DNA of 64,000 nucleotides from Oenanthe sinensis (lineage: Eukaryota; Streptophyta; Magnoliopsida; Apiales; Apiaceae). Each line of letters begins with the position of its first letter. The first letter of the stretch is position 1. Both the position numbers and the translations under genes were made by a program. Shown here in pieces: positions 62,760 to 64,000 of this stretch. The DNA is taken from assembly GCA_028671895.1 (NCBI GenBank), contig CM053795.1, forward strand, positions 7,275,501 to 7,339,500. The letters run 5' to 3'. The notes beneath the pieces are model-generated. The model saw nothing but the letters and a program-made list of their open reading frames with translations, was not told where the DNA came from and made no database searches.

Positions 62760-64000
62760 CCCTTTAGCATTGTCGTGTTTCAATTGAGCCTAAACAAATT
62801 TCATCCACGCCTCATATCCACCAACTATAACAAATAGCAACATTTCTATGGAACATGTTAATGTAACAATTTCTTTTTTTGCTACATCTAGACTTTAAAC
62901 ACTATATTCTGCTTGTTGTTAGTTGTTACTATGTTTTTTGGGGTCATATTTCCATGTTTGTGAATTGTGACTTGAGTCGTTATAGTCATTCTCTTCCATA
63001 ACCTATGCTCTTCCATAACCTGCACATGAATATGACTCCTTGCATCACCATGCTAGGCAACCAACTAAACGGCCTATGGTCCGATAACCTGACGAGATAT
63101 AAAAAGGAATATCGGAAATTCGAGTGGCTCTACAGATAATTTATATTGAAGCAATTGGATGGAACAAGTATTCGAGTTGCATGCCCCAACATGTGGACCC
63201 GCTATTCGAGTTGTGTAACACTAGGAGCAAGTATTGATGTGCTGGGGGTTGTCTATCTTGTTTCAGAAATAGACTCTGATCGGACCATCCCAATTCTTAG
63301 TCAGACATGTCTGTTGAAAACATGGGCTTTAGCTTTTACGCTAGTAAAAAGTTGGCCTATGAAACATATGAGGCCCATAGGGGAACGAGAAATTAGAAAG
63401 CCTTAAATTCCTGTCACCAGCCCATTTTGGTGCCTAATCAATGTTGAAGTGTTCGCTTGTAAAATTCCGTTTAAATCAAAAAAAAAAATACAAAATCGAA
63501 AAAGTCATATAATTTCCGGAACAATAAGAAAATATAGCCCAAAAAATACTTCAATCTGAATTTAATAATGTAGTACATGATTCACCTGTTTTACATATTC
63601 AAACTGTGATAAGTATGATTTATATGGATCCACATGCGACTGTCTGAACCATTTTAAATGCAAGGGTCACGTCATCTATCCAACCTTGTATAAGGTTAGT
63701 TAGGGTTTTTTTCTTTCCATGCAGGAAAGATGGTTGCAACCATAGCATAAACTCAAAACATTTTGAAAGTAAGTGTCCTTTTATGTTAAATACTAACCAA
63801 ACACTTTTATCAGTAATGGTCCCTTTTTACCCATCTACTACTCGGTCTCACGCCTGCTCTTCCTTTTTCTTTTATCTTCTTCAGCTTTACGTGTTTGTGT
63901 TTGTATTTAATATGATTACTACTATGGTTTTTATTATAGGGTTTGGTTTCCCAGTTCCCGTACACTTTCAATGAGTTTTTTTTAGTATGCAACAAATTAA
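62760..64000. other. No gene identified at the right edge
   Basis: Short ORFs (63146-63406 plus, 63783-63995 both strands) lack family features; AT-rich. Confidence 0.4.

Noticed and set aside
1..64000. A wholly new multi-gene biological system
   Set aside because: Every well-supported gene belongs to a known plant family and the neighbours share no evident pathway.

Overview
This is eukaryotic nuclear DNA from a flowering plant, almost certainly a eudicot. It is AT-rich and gene-sparse. Genes are split by GT-AG introns, and the proteins belong to plant-only or plant-expanded families (PPR, CLE, IQD, GLR, GDSL, SNI1). The intergenic space holds Stowaway/hAT-type MITEs and LINE RNase H remnants. 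I cannot fix the species from the sequence; an asterid is my best guess.

Layout. 0-5 kb: a small Cys-rich two-exon membrane protein gene (-), a Stowaway MITE, and an intron-less mitochondrial-type PPR gene (-). 5-15 kb: three CLE peptide-hormone loci, all on the minus strand; two are intact and the third is a relic with a stop codon just before its CLE motif. 17-24 kb: a multi-exon gene related to Arabidopsis At4g18490 (-) with in-frame stops, frameshifts and an internal ~600 bp tandem duplication. 26-28.5 kb: an intact five-exon IQ-domain (IQD9-like) gene (-). 29-33 kb: a Stowaway MITE and LINE fragments, one with a 16 bp target-site duplication. 35-38.3 kb: a glutamate receptor-like (GLR) gene (+) that stops before its last membrane helix. 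39-44.2 kb: a SNI1 homologue (-) with several disabling lesions. 44.4 kb: tRNA-Glu(CTC). 45-47.3 kb: an intact five-exon GDSL lipase (+). 48 kb: a TGACAG-rich nested tandem repeat. 51-52 kb: transcription elongation factor ELOF1 (+). 52-56 kb: AT-rich repeats. 56-60 kb: an OPA3-like gene (-). 60.9 kb: a canonical H3.1 histone gene (+) with two histone-type promoter repeats. 61.9-62.8 kb: two unidentified coding-like exons (+).

How the genes relate. There is no operon-like logic; these are independent housekeeping, signalling and defence genes. Gene order does carry information: At4g18490-like and SNI1 (At4g18470) sit in one interval, and GDSL (At5g45960-like) neighbours ELOF1 (At5g46030-like), which suggests ancestral eudicot microsynteny. 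The contrast between intact genes (PPR, IQD, GDSL, ELOF1, OPA3, H3) and decayed ones (SNI1, At4g18490-like, GLR C-terminus, third CLE) is what one would expect of a duplicated segment losing redundant copies. I found no evidence of a wholly new biological system; the most notable items are the SNI1 decay, the CLE cluster and the truncated GLR. All homology statements come from memory of the families, not from searches.
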